Source: Methylomicrobium lacus_A
Lineage (GTDB): Bacteria; Pseudomonadota; Gammaproteobacteria; Methylococcales; Methylomonadaceae
Reading direction: 5' to 3'
Assembly: GCF_041897535.1 (NCBI RefSeq)
Contig: NZ_CP169217.1
Location: 3,100,001-3,164,000, forward strand
Length of the DNA stretch: 64,000 nt
Shown here: positions 41,935 through 52,132 of the stretch, in pieces
How positions within the stretch are numbered: position 1 is the first letter of the stretch
Layout: every line of letters begins with the position of its first letter
Translations under genes and position numbers: made by a program
Notes under the pieces: model-generated
The model's input: the letters and a program-made list of their open reading frames with translations, nothing else
Databases searched by the model: none
Told to the model about the DNA's origin: nothing

Positions 41935-42441
41935 TCAACTTGATTTACGGTTGTATTCCCGATCTAACCGTAAAAAGCTATATCTAAACCCCGCATTGGC
42001 ATCTTCATCGACATCTTCCCGTTTCACCTCCACCCATTCCTTCATGTCCAGTTCTGGAAAAAACGTATCCCCCGGAAATTCCCGTCTGATTTCGGTCAAA
42101 TAAATCGTTTGCGCTCTCGGCAGCAAGGCTTGGTAAAGATCAGAGCCGCCGATCACGAATATCTCGCCGGCATTCCGGCACCCGGTCCAGACCGCGGTTT
42201 CAAGATCGTTCACGACGACGCAGCCTTCCTGCGTGTAGGCAGGATTGCGGCTCAGAATGATATTGGTGCGGCCGGGCAGAGGGCAGCCGATCGATTCGAA
42301 GGTTTTCCGGCCCATCAGGATCGGCGAGCCCATCGTGATTTTTCTGAAACGTTTCAGGTCGGCCGGCAGGTGCCAGGGCATTTTGTTGTTCAGGCCGATG
42401 ACCCGGTTGCTCGCCATCGCGACGATAAGTGAGATTTTCAT
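41935..42441 (-). CDS. folA: dihydrofolate reductase FolA
   Basis: 168 residues. ISLIVAMASNRVIGLNNKMPWHLPADLKRF at the N terminus (catalytic Asp in LPADL, about 27), GRKTFESIG (NADPH), and FVIGGSDLYQALLP. Chromosomal FolA. Presence of H4folate next to H4MPT pathways is normal in methylotrophs. Single gene. Confidence 0.95.
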   Translation of the reverse strand: MKISLIVAMASNRVIGLNNKMPWHLPADLKRFRKITMGSPILMGRKTFESIGCPLPGRTNIILSRNPAYTQEGCVVVNDLETAVWTGCRNAGEIFVIGGSDLYQALLPRAQTIYLTEIRREFPGDTFFPELDMKEWVEVKREDVDEDANAGFRYSFLRLDREYNRKSS

Positions 42442-42579
42442 GTTGGGGTGGTTTAGAATTTGTATGGCTTTGTTTTGAAAACTGCAAAAATGTAATTATT
42501 CGGTAATTTTCTGATCTTAATCGCTGTCCCCCAATGGGCGAGTAGGCTAGAGGCAATGCCATGAAGCTCAGGAAAACCG

Positions 42580-42726
42580 CGTCATTCCGGCAGGGAATGC
42601 CGGAATCCACGACTGCAAGGATGCCGGAGGTAGGGCAACGCAGGAGCAGTTGCCGGGTTGCCAAGGATGGCGAGCCTTAATACATCCATGTAGCCTGGAT
42701 CCCGGCAATCCATGCCGGGATGACGG
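42580..42726. repeat. REPIN of the CGTCATTCCGGC family
   Basis: 42580-42609 (CGTCATTCCGGCAGGGAATG...) and 42696-42726 (TGGATCCCGGCAATCCATGC...) are inverted REP copies about 85 bases apart. The spacer holds no gene. This accounts for most of the folA-ansA gap. Confidence 0.7.
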
Positions 42727-42793
42727 CTTTACTTAGCGATACTGGAATCAGAGATGGGGCCTGAATAATCACACGAAAAAAACACATCATACT

Positions 42794-43816
42794 ATGAAAC
42801 ATATTCTGGTTGTATTCACCGGCGGCACGATCGGATCAAGCGCCAGCGAAGGCACGATCAAGCCGTCCGATGCTGCGCCTTTCATGTTGCTCAACGAATT
42901 TCAGCGGCGCTTCCCCGAGGCGGCGAAGGACATCGCTTTCGAATCGATCGAGCCGATCCGGCTGCTCAGCGAAAACCTCGCGCCTGCAGCATGGCCTGTC
43001 ATCATCGAAGCGATCGAAGCCAAACAGCCGGAACGCTATGACGGTGTGATCGTGACGCACGGCACCGATACGCTGGCCTACACTGCGGCGGCGTTCAGCT
43101 TTTATTTCCACGGGCTGAAGGTGCCTTTGCTGCTGGTTTCGAGCGATTATCCGCTCGATCATCCTAAGGCCAACGGGCTGGATAACTTTCATTGCGCGGT
43201 CGATTTTATCCGGGAGATTAAGGAACCCGGCGTATTCGTGCCATACCGCAATCAGGGCCAGACTTTACAGGTGCATCGGGGCGCGCGGCTGGCTTCGTCG
43301 CTGCAATTGAGCGGTGATTTTTACAGCGTGCAGGGGCAAAGCTACATGGCGTATGCGGGTGGCCGGTTTGTCAGGACCGGCATGCCGGCGTTTGAGCGGC
43401 AAGCGGAATTACCCGAGTTGAAGCCGCTGTTTTCAGGCCGTATCCTGATGATCAGGCCTTATCCGGGCCTTGATTACGCGCATTTTTCTCTCGACGGCGT
43501 CGATGCGGTATTGCATGACCTTTATCATTCCGGCACCGCATGCAGCACCCTGCAATGGGGCGACAAGCATTCGCTGCTGGCGTTCATCAAGCGCTGCCGG
43601 CAGCAGGGCGTGAAGGTTTACCTGGCCCCGGCGCGGAAATCGCCCGATGCGTATGAGAGCACGTGGTGCTTGCTCGATGCGGGCGCGGAAATGATCTGGA
43701 ATCTGTCGATCGAAGCGGCTTATGTGAAACTGGCGCTGGCGTATGGCAATTTTCAGGAGGGGCAGGATATTGCGGCCTTTCTGGCGGTCGATATGGCCGG
43801 GGAGCATGTTCATTGA
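42794..43816 (+). CDS. ansA: type I L-asparaginase
   Basis: 340 residues. First catalytic Thr in FTGGTIGSSASEG (about 9-21) and second motif VIVTHGTDTLAYTAAA (about 85-100) with the Thr-Asp pair. No signal peptide, so the cytosolic type I enzyme. It hydrolyses asparagine to aspartate and ammonia. Confidence 0.92.
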   Translation: MKHILVVFTGGTIGSSASEGTIKPSDAAPFMLLNEFQRRFPEAAKDIAFESIEPIRLLSENLAPAAWPVIIEAIEAKQPERYDGVIVTHGTDTLAYTAAAFSFYFHGLKVPLLLVSSDYPLDHPKANGLDNFHCAVDFIREIKEPGVFVPYRNQGQTLQVHRGARLASSLQLSGDFYSVQGQSYMAYAGGRFVRTGMPAFERQAELPELKPLFSGRILMIRPYPGLDYAHFSLDGVDAVLHDLYHSGTACSTLQWGDKHSLLAFIKRCRQQGVKVYLAPARKSPDAYESTWCLLDAGAEMIWNLSIEAAYVKLALAYGNFQEGQDIAAFLAVDMAGEHVH

Positions 43817-43883
43817 TCGCGATGCTAGCGGGTGCTATCATTTGAGAAATGTTGAATTTTGAGGCCGATTGATGGGGGCTCGC

Positions 43884-44120
43884 ATGGCAAATATAAGCAT
43901 CAGAGAATTAGACGACGATGTGTTTTTTAGGCTGCGCACCCTTGCAGAGGAACACGGTGTGTCGATGGAAGAAGAAGTTCGCCGGATTCTTAAACAAGCC
44001 GTTACCACGCAGCAAGTGAAGCTAGGCGACATGGCGTTGCAGTTATTTGGCAAAGAACAGGGGGTTGAATTGGATTTGCCGCGCTATGCGGCGCACGATC
44101 CGATGGATTTGTCGCAGTGA
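43884..44120 (+). CDS. fitA: FitA-type ribbon-helix-helix antitoxin
   Basis: 78 residues from ATG 43884. MANISIRELDDDVFFRLRTLAEEHGVSMEEEVRRIL is read in two parts as the RHH fold (strand then two helices). The C-terminal tail would bind the PIN toxin. The stop overlaps the toxin start (GTGA). Intact, in contrast to its toxin. Confidence 0.88.
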   Translation: MANISIRELDDDVFFRLRTLAEEHGVSMEEEVRRILKQAVTTQQVKLGDMALQLFGKEQGVELDLPRYAAHDPMDLSQ

Positions 44121-44323
44121 TTGTTTTGGATACCAATATCATTTCCGAAGTGATGCGGCCTCAGCCAAATCCGGCTGTTTTAGCGTGGTTGAATAGGCAG
44201 GACAGCACGCATCTATTCATCACCAGTGTAAGCATTGCAGAGATTGGCTATGGCTTGCTGGCTACACGAAACATTAAAGATTTTGAGAACTGCGGTATTG
44301 ATTTGATTAATCCGTTTGAGTAA
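44117..44323 (+). pseudogene. fitB: FitB/VapC PIN toxin with internal in-frame deletion
   Basis: 68 residues instead of about 140. The first 50 (VIVLDTNIISEVMRPQPNP... ITSVSIAEIGYGLLA) are the PIN N terminus with the first Asp and a Glu. The sequence then jumps to TRNIKDFENCGIDLINPFE, the normal FitB C terminus. About 70 residues, with central acidic residues, are lost without frameshift. The toxin should be dead although the end motifs survive. Confidence 0.8.
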
Positions 44324-44351
44324 TCCGTCCATAATTCGTTTTTTGGCCGGA

Positions 44352-44379
44352 TTGAAAATTCGCCATTAACGCCCCATAT
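44352..44379 (+). promoter_or_regulatory. sigma32 (heat-shock) promoter of clpB
   Basis: TTGAAA at 44352-44357, 14-base spacer, CCCCATAT at 44372-44379, close to the CTTGAAA-N13-15-CCCCATNT consensus, 41 bases before the clpB start. Confidence 0.8.
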
Positions 44380-44419
44380 CCTCCGCAACTTAATAAATTC
44401 CTTATAGAGGTAAACCCAC

Positions 44420-46996
<2,577 letters not shown>

Positions 46997-47009
46997 TGCC
47001 AAGTCGGGG

Positions 47010-47033
47010 CAGGCCGGGTTAAAGCCCGGCCTG
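47010..47033 (+). terminator. probable clpB terminator hairpin
   Basis: CAGGCCGGG/CCCGGCCTG stem with TTAAAG loop, 14 bases after the clpB stop. The following tract TCCTCGTTCTC is only weakly T-rich. Confidence 0.5.
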
Positions 47034-47170
47034 TCCTCGTTCTCGATTGCCGAGGATTTGCTATGCGTTAGGAGCGGCAACAGTCGCAGCTAATGCCACT
47101 CTTAAAATACCAGCCTTGTATTATAAATCCCGTGTTATTTAAACGGGTTTAAGCTATAAAAGCACCGTGT

Positions 47171-47347
47171 AACACACCTGAGGGGCACCTCAGGTTTGAG
47201 TAGCTGGATGCCGTACCCAGCCTTGGAAAACCAAGTCCGTGACGTAGATCATGCAGCAGCTACTCGCCTCGATCAACGATCGGACAGTATCTTTGGCCCG
47301 GCTTGCCGGTAGCCCGCATTCACAAGGTAGATCATTTGAGGTTTTCT
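47171..47347 (+). ncRNA. bridge RNA of the IS621-like element
   Basis: Three structured parts in the order known for IS621: a 5' hairpin CCTGAGG/CCTCAGG (47177-47194); a target loop closed by GAGTAGCTG/CAGCTACTC (47198-47265); and a donor loop (about 47279-47335). In the target loop, CCAGCCT (47217-47223) is identical to the left flank plus core, and ACGTAG (47242-47247) is complementary in its CGTAG part to CTACG at the right flank. In the donor loop, ACAGTATCT (47284-47292) equals the right-end junction at 48322-48330, and CACAAG mirrors the left end CTTGT. Exact RNA ends are not known. Confidence 0.8.
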
Positions 47348-48313
47348 ATGTCTTTGTTTCATCTCGGCATTGATGTTGCTAAAGCCAAGTTGGACTGCGC
47401 CTTGCGCTTGCCCAACGGCAAGTTTCGCAGCAAAGTCATTGCCAACTCCAACGCCGGCTTTGCTCAATTAACCGACTGGTTGGCGTCGTATCAAGCAACA
47501 TCCGTCCATGTCTGCATGGAAGCCACTGGCATTTACTGGGAAGACGTTGCCCAGTGCCTGGCGACGGCAGGTCTCACTGTCAGTGTCGTCAATCCGGCGC
47601 AAATTAAAGCCTATGCCGCCTCCCGGCTCACCCGTAGCAAAACCGATGCGGTCGATGCCCGGCTGATCGCCGATTTCTGTGCCGAGCGTCGACCCGAATC
47701 TTGGCAGGCTCCAAGTCAGGAGGAAATCGCTTTGCGTGCTCTGGTACTGCGTCTGGAGGCGCTGCAGACCATGCGTACACAGGAAAGCAACCGTCTTGGC
47801 GTTTCCCGCGATGCCGTCCATGACGATATTCAGCAGCATCTCGATTGGCTCGACAATGCTATTAAGCAACTGATTAAAAACATTAACGAGCACATCGACA
47901 AATACCCTGATCTCAAACAAAAACGAGATTTGCTCGACAGCATCCCCGGTATCGGCGAGCGCACCAGCGCCATCATACTGGCGTTTTATGCCAACACCGA
48001 CCGCTTCGCCAACGGCCGCCAAGCTGCTGCTTTTGCCGGGCTCGATCCACGCCAATACGAGTCGGGTAGTAGCGTGAGAGGCAGACCCAGGTTGTCCAAG
48101 GTCGGCCATGCCTTTCTGCGTAAAGCGCTTTATATGCCTGCGATGGTCACCCTTTACAAAACCGCGTGGGGCAAGCGTTTTAAAGAACGCCTGACCAGCA
48201 CCGGAAAGCCACCTAAGCTCATCATTGGCGCCATGATGCGTAAGCTCGTTCATGTCGCATTCGGCGTCTTGAAATCAGGTAAATCGTTCAACCCTGTTCT
48301 TCATGACGCTTGA
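47348..48313 (+). CDS. IS110-family recombinase (IS621-like transposase)
   Basis: 321 residues from ATG 47348. RuvC-like domain with the full DEDD set: GIDVAKAK, CMEATGIYWED, and SKTDAVDAR. Coiled coil about 130-195, then transposase_20 domain with DSIPGIGERTSAIILAF and AFAGLDPRQYESGSSVRGR holding the catalytic Ser. It uses the bridge RNA encoded just upstream to join target and donor. It is not close in sequence to the other IS110-type protein at 39250. Confidence 0.95.
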   Translation: MSLFHLGIDVAKAKLDCALRLPNGKFRSKVIANSNAGFAQLTDWLASYQATSVHVCMEATGIYWEDVAQCLATAGLTVSVVNPAQIKAYAASRLTRSKTDAVDARLIADFCAERRPESWQAPSQEEIALRALVLRLEALQTMRTQESNRLGVSRDAVHDDIQQHLDWLDNAIKQLIKNINEHIDKYPDLKQKRDLLDSIPGIGERTSAIILAFYANTDRFANGRQAAAFAGLDPRQYESGSSVRGRPRLSKVGHAFLRKALYMPAMVTLYKTAWGKRFKERLTSTGKPPKLIIGAMMRKLVHVAFGVLKSGKSFNPVLHDA

Positions 48314-48374
48314 CTCGAATAACAGTATCTACGCATGTGAAACACCTCGCCATCCTGCTGATCGTTTCATTTCG

Positions 48375-48535
48375 GTGGGAGCGCTTTTCAAGCGCGACAA
48401 CCATGCTCGGAGATATGTCTGCGTACGGTCGCGGTTAAAAAACCGCTCCCACGATGCAAGGCTACATGCTTTTTTCATTTTGCAACCAAATGGCATCCCA
48501 CAGGGGATAAGCTCCGATATGCTGGCAAAGTCCCG
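48375..48535. repeat. REPIN plus RAYT 3' end, copy 1
   Basis: 48375-48452 has two inverted REPs (GTGGGAGCGCTTTTCAAGCG ... CGGTTAAAAAACCGCTCCC). The similarity to copy 2 goes on through 48535, which includes the 3' part of the RAYT gene. Confidence 0.75.
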
Positions 48536-48953
48536 CTCGCAGAGGATTAAACGCAATATAGCGGGCCACTACGCGGACATCGTCTTCAGCCCGCAGGGCG
48601 CGGTCAAAATACCCTTCCTGCCAAACGGTCTCGCCCGCAGCAACTATGTGTTGATTAATGACGTTGGATGTATGACGCTTCAACGAATGGATGACTTTCT
48701 CCAGCGGCCTTTCTCCTGTCAGTTGGAAAAGCCAGTGTAGATGGTCAGGCATCACCACAAAAGCCAAGCTCACGACATCGCCGCGTTCGTGTAGGAAGCG
48801 CAGGCTTTGCACTACCACGCGGCCTAGATGGAAATCGAAGAACAAAGGTCGTTTGTCTTCGGTGGAAGTGGGGACATGATAAATCCGATTTTGCTCCGAA
48901 TAGCGGCCTTTGCGCAAATCGCGGCTATGAGGCTTTTTACGCATGTTGTCCAA
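48462..48953 (-). CDS. REP-associated tyrosine transposase (RAYT)
   Basis: 163 residues, Y1/IS200-like HUH fold. Metal motif MPDHLHWLF (about 69-77), later YFDRALRAEDDVRVVARYIAFNP, where a Tyr is the likely nucleophile. RAYTs are domesticated single-copy relatives of IS200/IS605 thought to move REP sequences. This one sits between two direct copies of a REPIN (48375-48452, 48980-49056), the expected layout. Confidence 0.9.
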   Translation of the reverse strand: MDNMRKKPHSRDLRKGRYSEQNRIYHVPTSTEDKRPLFFDFHLGRVVVQSLRFLHERGDVVSLAFVVMPDHLHWLFQLTGERPLEKVIHSLKRHTSNVINQHIVAAGETVWQEGYFDRALRAEDDVRVVARYIAFNPLRAGLCQHIGAYPLWDAIWLQNEKSM

Positions 48954-48979
48954 TCAAACGAGTGATAAATACTTTACTT

Positions 48980-49136
48980 GTGGGAGCGCTTTTCAAGCGC
49001 GACAATCATGCCCGGAGATATATCTGCGTTCGGTCGCGGTTGAAAACCGCTCCCACGATGCAAGGCGACATGTTTTTTCATTTTGCAACCAAATGGCATC
49101 CCGCAGGGGGATAAGCTTCGATATGTTGTGAAGATC
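48980..49136. repeat. REPIN plus truncated RAYT 3' end, copy 2
   Basis: 48980-49056 repeats 48375-48452 with few changes. 49057-49136 repeats 48453-48535, i.e. a second, broken copy of the RAYT C-terminal coding region upstream of the intact gene. This suggests an earlier tandem duplication or replacement. Confidence 0.75.
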
Positions 49137-49172
49137 GAGCAGATGGCACTGATTCAGCACTATGAACTTTTG

Positions 49173-49739
49173 TTAACGCTTATAAGTTCCTACCAATTCG
49201 GCCTGACCGATGATGTGTCCCTCCATCGCCTTCTCCAGAGCGGCCTTGTCGGGCTGGTTCAAATCCGGCAATACCGTGTCCAGCGCGTAAAGCTTGAAGA
49301 AATAACGATGCCTGCCAAAAGGCGGACACGGGCCATTGTAGCCGGTGTCTTTCCAGTCGTTTTTGCCTTGCAGAGTGCCTTGGGGTAATTTCTGAGGGGC
49401 AAGTTGCTGCGCTAATTCGGAAACCGTCGGCGGGATGTTGTAAAGCAGCCAGTGCACCCATGTCCTGAGCGGCAGGAAAGGCGCCGGCACATCGGGATCG
49501 TCCACGATCAACACGAGGCTCTTGGCGTTTTGCGGAACATCAGTCCAGGCCAACGCGGGCGAAACATTCGAGCCGTCGCAAGTAAACTCCTTGGGGATAT
49601 CGGTTTGCTGGGCAAAGGAGGAGGACTTCAGCGTCATCGACATGGCGGCACCTTCTTCAAGCGCAGGGGAGAGGGGGGAATAACAGCAGAAAATCAATCC
49701 GAACAAGCGCAGGCAGGGCTGGAGTTTTTGGATTGGCAT
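49173..49739 (-). CDS. exported YbhB/YbcL-type PEBP (Raf kinase inhibitor-like) protein
   Basis: 188 residues. N-terminal signal about 1-27 (LFGLIFCCYSPLSPALE). Core motifs: FTCDGSNVSPALAW, LVLIVDDPDVP, WVHWLLYNIPP, YNGPCPPFGRHRYFFKLYALD. The ligand pocket fits phosphatidylethanolamine-binding proteins; bacterial role is unclear. A shorter start at MSMTLKSS would give a cytosolic form. Confidence 0.9.
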   Translation of the reverse strand: MPIQKLQPCLRLFGLIFCCYSPLSPALEEGAAMSMTLKSSSFAQQTDIPKEFTCDGSNVSPALAWTDVPQNAKSLVLIVDDPDVPAPFLPLRTWVHWLLYNIPPTVSELAQQLAPQKLPQGTLQGKNDWKDTGYNGPCPPFGRHRYFFKLYALDTVLPDLNQPDKAALEKAMEGHIIGQAELVGTYKR

Positions 49740-49773
49740 CGGTTTCTCCTGGCGTTAAACAACTGTGACTATC

Positions 49774-51231
49774 TCAGACTCCGGAGGATGCCAAAGGTTC
49801 TATGCCGTCGTGTCGAATCGATAGGGCTTGTCTTTTTTTGAAGCGGACCTGCAAGTTCTCCGGCATCATCGTAAACGAAAACAACTCCCGCACCGGTTGC
49901 CCCGTGTCTACCGGGGTGACGGTAAAATTTCGGGCCATCATCGCGATCGCCATTTTGATTTCGAGCATAGCCAAACTGCGTCCGGGGCAAAAGCGCGGTC
50001 CCGCGCCGAAAGGGGTGAAGGCGCTGCGGTTGTGGGGGCAACTGGCCGGATCCGCATCGAGCCAGCGATCCGGCCTGAATTGGCTCGCGGCGGAGAAATT
50101 TGCGTCCTGCAAGGCGTTATAACGGTTCAGCAGCATCAATAGGGTGCCTTGGGGGATCGTGACGCCGTTCAGTTCGACATCTTGATTGGGTTCCAGAAAT
50201 AAAATCGGTGCGACGTTTTTCAAGCGCAGGGTTTCCAGGGCGACGGCTTCGAGATAAGGCATGTTTTCGAGGACGCCGAGATCGGGCGGCAGGGCGTGAC
50301 CGCCCAAGGCAGCATCGGCTTCCTGCTGCAACTTGCGCTGCACGTCCGGGTGTTCGCAAAGCAGGTGCAGTAGCCAGGATAAGGTATGTGCGGTGGTGTC
50401 TTCGCCCGCGATCAGGATCGTGAATACGTTGCCTGTGATCTCCTCGTCGGACAACCCGGCGCCGTTTTCGTCCCGAGCTTGCAGCAAGGTTTCGAGGAAG
50501 TTTGCCGGCTGGCCGGCGCGTTCAGGCTGTTGTGCGAGCCGCTCCCGCGTTTGCCGCACGAAGCCGTTGATCGTTTCCTTGATGGCAACCAGCGATTTTT
50601 CCATCGCGCGGTCGCTGGGCAGCTTGAAATAATGCCAGTACGGAAACGGTGCGTTCGCCCAGCGGTTGAGCCCGGGCAACTGGCTTTCCAGGTGTCGCTG
50701 AAAGTCGGCGTTTTCGTTTTCGAGCAGGTTGATGTCGTAACCGAAGGCGAATTGCGTGGTCACATCGACCGTAAAGCGCATCCAGTCCTTGTCGACTGCA
50801 AGCGGATTTCCGGCTTCGGCAAGTTGGCTCCAGCGGGCTTGCAGCCGCTCGGTGATGGCGCGCAGGGTCGGAAAGAAGCGCCGCAACTGTTCCGGCTTGA
50901 ATGCCTGCATCGTCAGCGCGCGCTGACGCCGCCATTGTTCGCCCTCGGCGGCAAAAACGCCATGGGTGCCGAGTTCTCTCGATATCTGTTCTATCGAACC
51001 GCCTCGGCGAAAGGATTGCGGACGATCGCGCAAGACTTGCTGGATAAGTTCAGGATTGCCGATCACCACGACCGCTTTATTAGCCAGTCTGAACCTGTAC
51101 ATGTCGCCGTATCGGTCGGCCCATTCCTCCAGGATCAGATGCAGTTTGGGCAAATCGATTTGCAAGAGATTGCCGAGGAGCGGCAAGCCTTTGGGGCCGG
51201 GCAATTCGGAAGACTGGCGGAGAAAATGCAT
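49774..51231 (-). CDS. cytochrome P450
   Basis: 485 residues from ATG 51231 (MHFLRQSSELPGPKGLPLLG). Heme-binding loop FGAGPRFCPGRSLAMLE near residue 428 with the Cys ligand, I-helix AGEDTTAHT (about 290), and ETLR K-helix. There is no membrane anchor, only the proline-rich PGPKGLPLLG. A monooxygenase with unknown substrate; the sequence is like class II bacterial P450s resembling eukaryotic families. A DksA-like gene ends 13 bases upstream on the same strand. Confidence 0.92.
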   Translation of the reverse strand: MHFLRQSSELPGPKGLPLLGNLLQIDLPKLHLILEEWADRYGDMYRFRLANKAVVVIGNPELIQQVLRDRPQSFRRGGSIEQISRELGTHGVFAAEGEQWRRQRALTMQAFKPEQLRRFFPTLRAITERLQARWSQLAEAGNPLAVDKDWMRFTVDVTTQFAFGYDINLLENENADFQRHLESQLPGLNRWANAPFPYWHYFKLPSDRAMEKSLVAIKETINGFVRQTRERLAQQPERAGQPANFLETLLQARDENGAGLSDEEITGNVFTILIAGEDTTAHTLSWLLHLLCEHPDVQRKLQQEADAALGGHALPPDLGVLENMPYLEAVALETLRLKNVAPILFLEPNQDVELNGVTIPQGTLLMLLNRYNALQDANFSAASQFRPDRWLDADPASCPHNRSAFTPFGAGPRFCPGRSLAMLEIKMAIAMMARNFTVTPVDTGQPVRELFSFTMMPENLQVRFKKRQALSIRHDGIEPLASSGV

Positions 51232-51244
51232 CTGATCCCGGCGT

Positions 51245-51463
51245 TTATCGGGTGCTCTTTTCGAGCTCGGTCTGGCAGGCCAGGCAATATTTGCACGGAA
51301 TCGCCTGACGCCGGCTTTCCGGTATCGGCTCGCCGCATTCCTCGCAATGCGTGGCCGACTCGCCCGCATACATCGATTTGCGCTGCTCCTCGATGAAGAG
51401 GTTGGTCATCTGCTCCATTCTTTCCAGGATGGCGTCCGTGCCGCCCGCCCATGCTGTTGACAT
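51245..51463 (-). CDS. short TraR/DksA-type zinc-finger protein
   Basis: 72 residues. C4 finger CEECGEPIPESRR...CKYCLACQ (about 40-64). TraR-like proteins bind the RNA polymerase secondary channel without ppGpp. Small forms are common on mobile DNA; here it is chromosomal and in tandem with the P450 gene, 13 bases apart, so it may tune that operon or be unrelated. Confidence 0.85.
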   Translation of the reverse strand: MSTAWAGGTDAILERMEQMTNLFIEEQRKSMYAGESATHCEECGEPIPESRRQAIPCKYCLACQTELEKSTR

Positions 51464-51699
51464 CGTTGATCTACTCTAATGCTGGATTTGGTGTATTCTG
51501 AAAGGGTTTAACGCCATTGGAAAATGGACGGGCGCAAAAGTTTCAGGCCGCCGCAAACCCGTCGCCCATTTTGGTATCTTCCTGCCTCGCAAGTCAAGGC
51601 ATAGGGCGATTCCAAGGTGCCACTCGCCGTCATTTTGAAGCATGCCGATCATTCACTGTGTCCAGACATCCTCCCGTCCCGCCCGTCCTGTTTGCACTC

Positions 51700-52068
51700 A
51701 TGCCGTCCATGCGCTTGAAATATGCGCTGATCGCCGCGCACGGTCTGGCCCTCTGTGCCTGCCTGAGCAGCGCGCTGCCCTGGCCCGGAAAACTCCCGTT
51801 GGGGCTGGCGCTGCTTATTCATCTTGGTTTCGCCGTTAGAGACGTTGACCATCGGCGCGATACGATCCGTTATCACGCCGCCTCCGGCTGGAACATCAAT
51901 GACGAAGCGGTCCTGATCCTCCCCTCGACCGTCGTGACGCCGTTCGCGATCTGGCTGCATTTCAAGGCGGAAGGCGCCCGTAAAAAGGCGATATTGATCG
52001 TGAACGATGCGCTGCCCGAGCACGAATTTCGCCGATTGATCGTGAAACTGAAAATCTCGGCTGCCTGA
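51700..52068 (+). CDS. YgfX/CptA-like membrane protein
   Basis: About 122 residues if it starts at ATG 51700; the frame is open further upstream and a start there is possible. Two membrane helices close to the N terminus (YALIAAHGLALCACLSSALP, LPLGLALLIHLGFAV), then a soluble domain with GWNINDEAVLILPSTVVTPF and a closing PEHEFRRLIVKLK. This is the YgfX (CptA) profile, normally linked with sdhE. No sdhE is seen here. Confidence 0.65.
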   Translation: MPSMRLKYALIAAHGLALCACLSSALPWPGKLPLGLALLIHLGFAVRDVDHRRDTIRYHAASGWNINDEAVLILPSTVVTPFAIWLHFKAEGARKKAILIVNDALPEHEFRRLIVKLKISAA

Positions 52069-52132
52069 ATAAGCGATTGTCTGTATAATTGCGCCCCTTA
52101 AATACCCTCTCTGATTCGAAAAATAGCACCTT

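Larger units (their letters stand above)
47117..48330 (+). mobile_element. complete IS621-like IS110-group element
   Basis: The left junction reads CCAGC-CT-TGTAT, core CT at 47115-47116 and element from 47117. The right junction reads ACAGTAT-CT-AC, core CT at 48329-48330. These ends and the CT core match what is known for IS621. Contents are a 5' noncoding part with a bridge RNA, then the recombinase, with only 17 bases after its stop. The reconstructed empty site is ACCAGC-CT-ACGCATG. All catalytic residues are kept, so it may be active. Confidence 0.88.
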
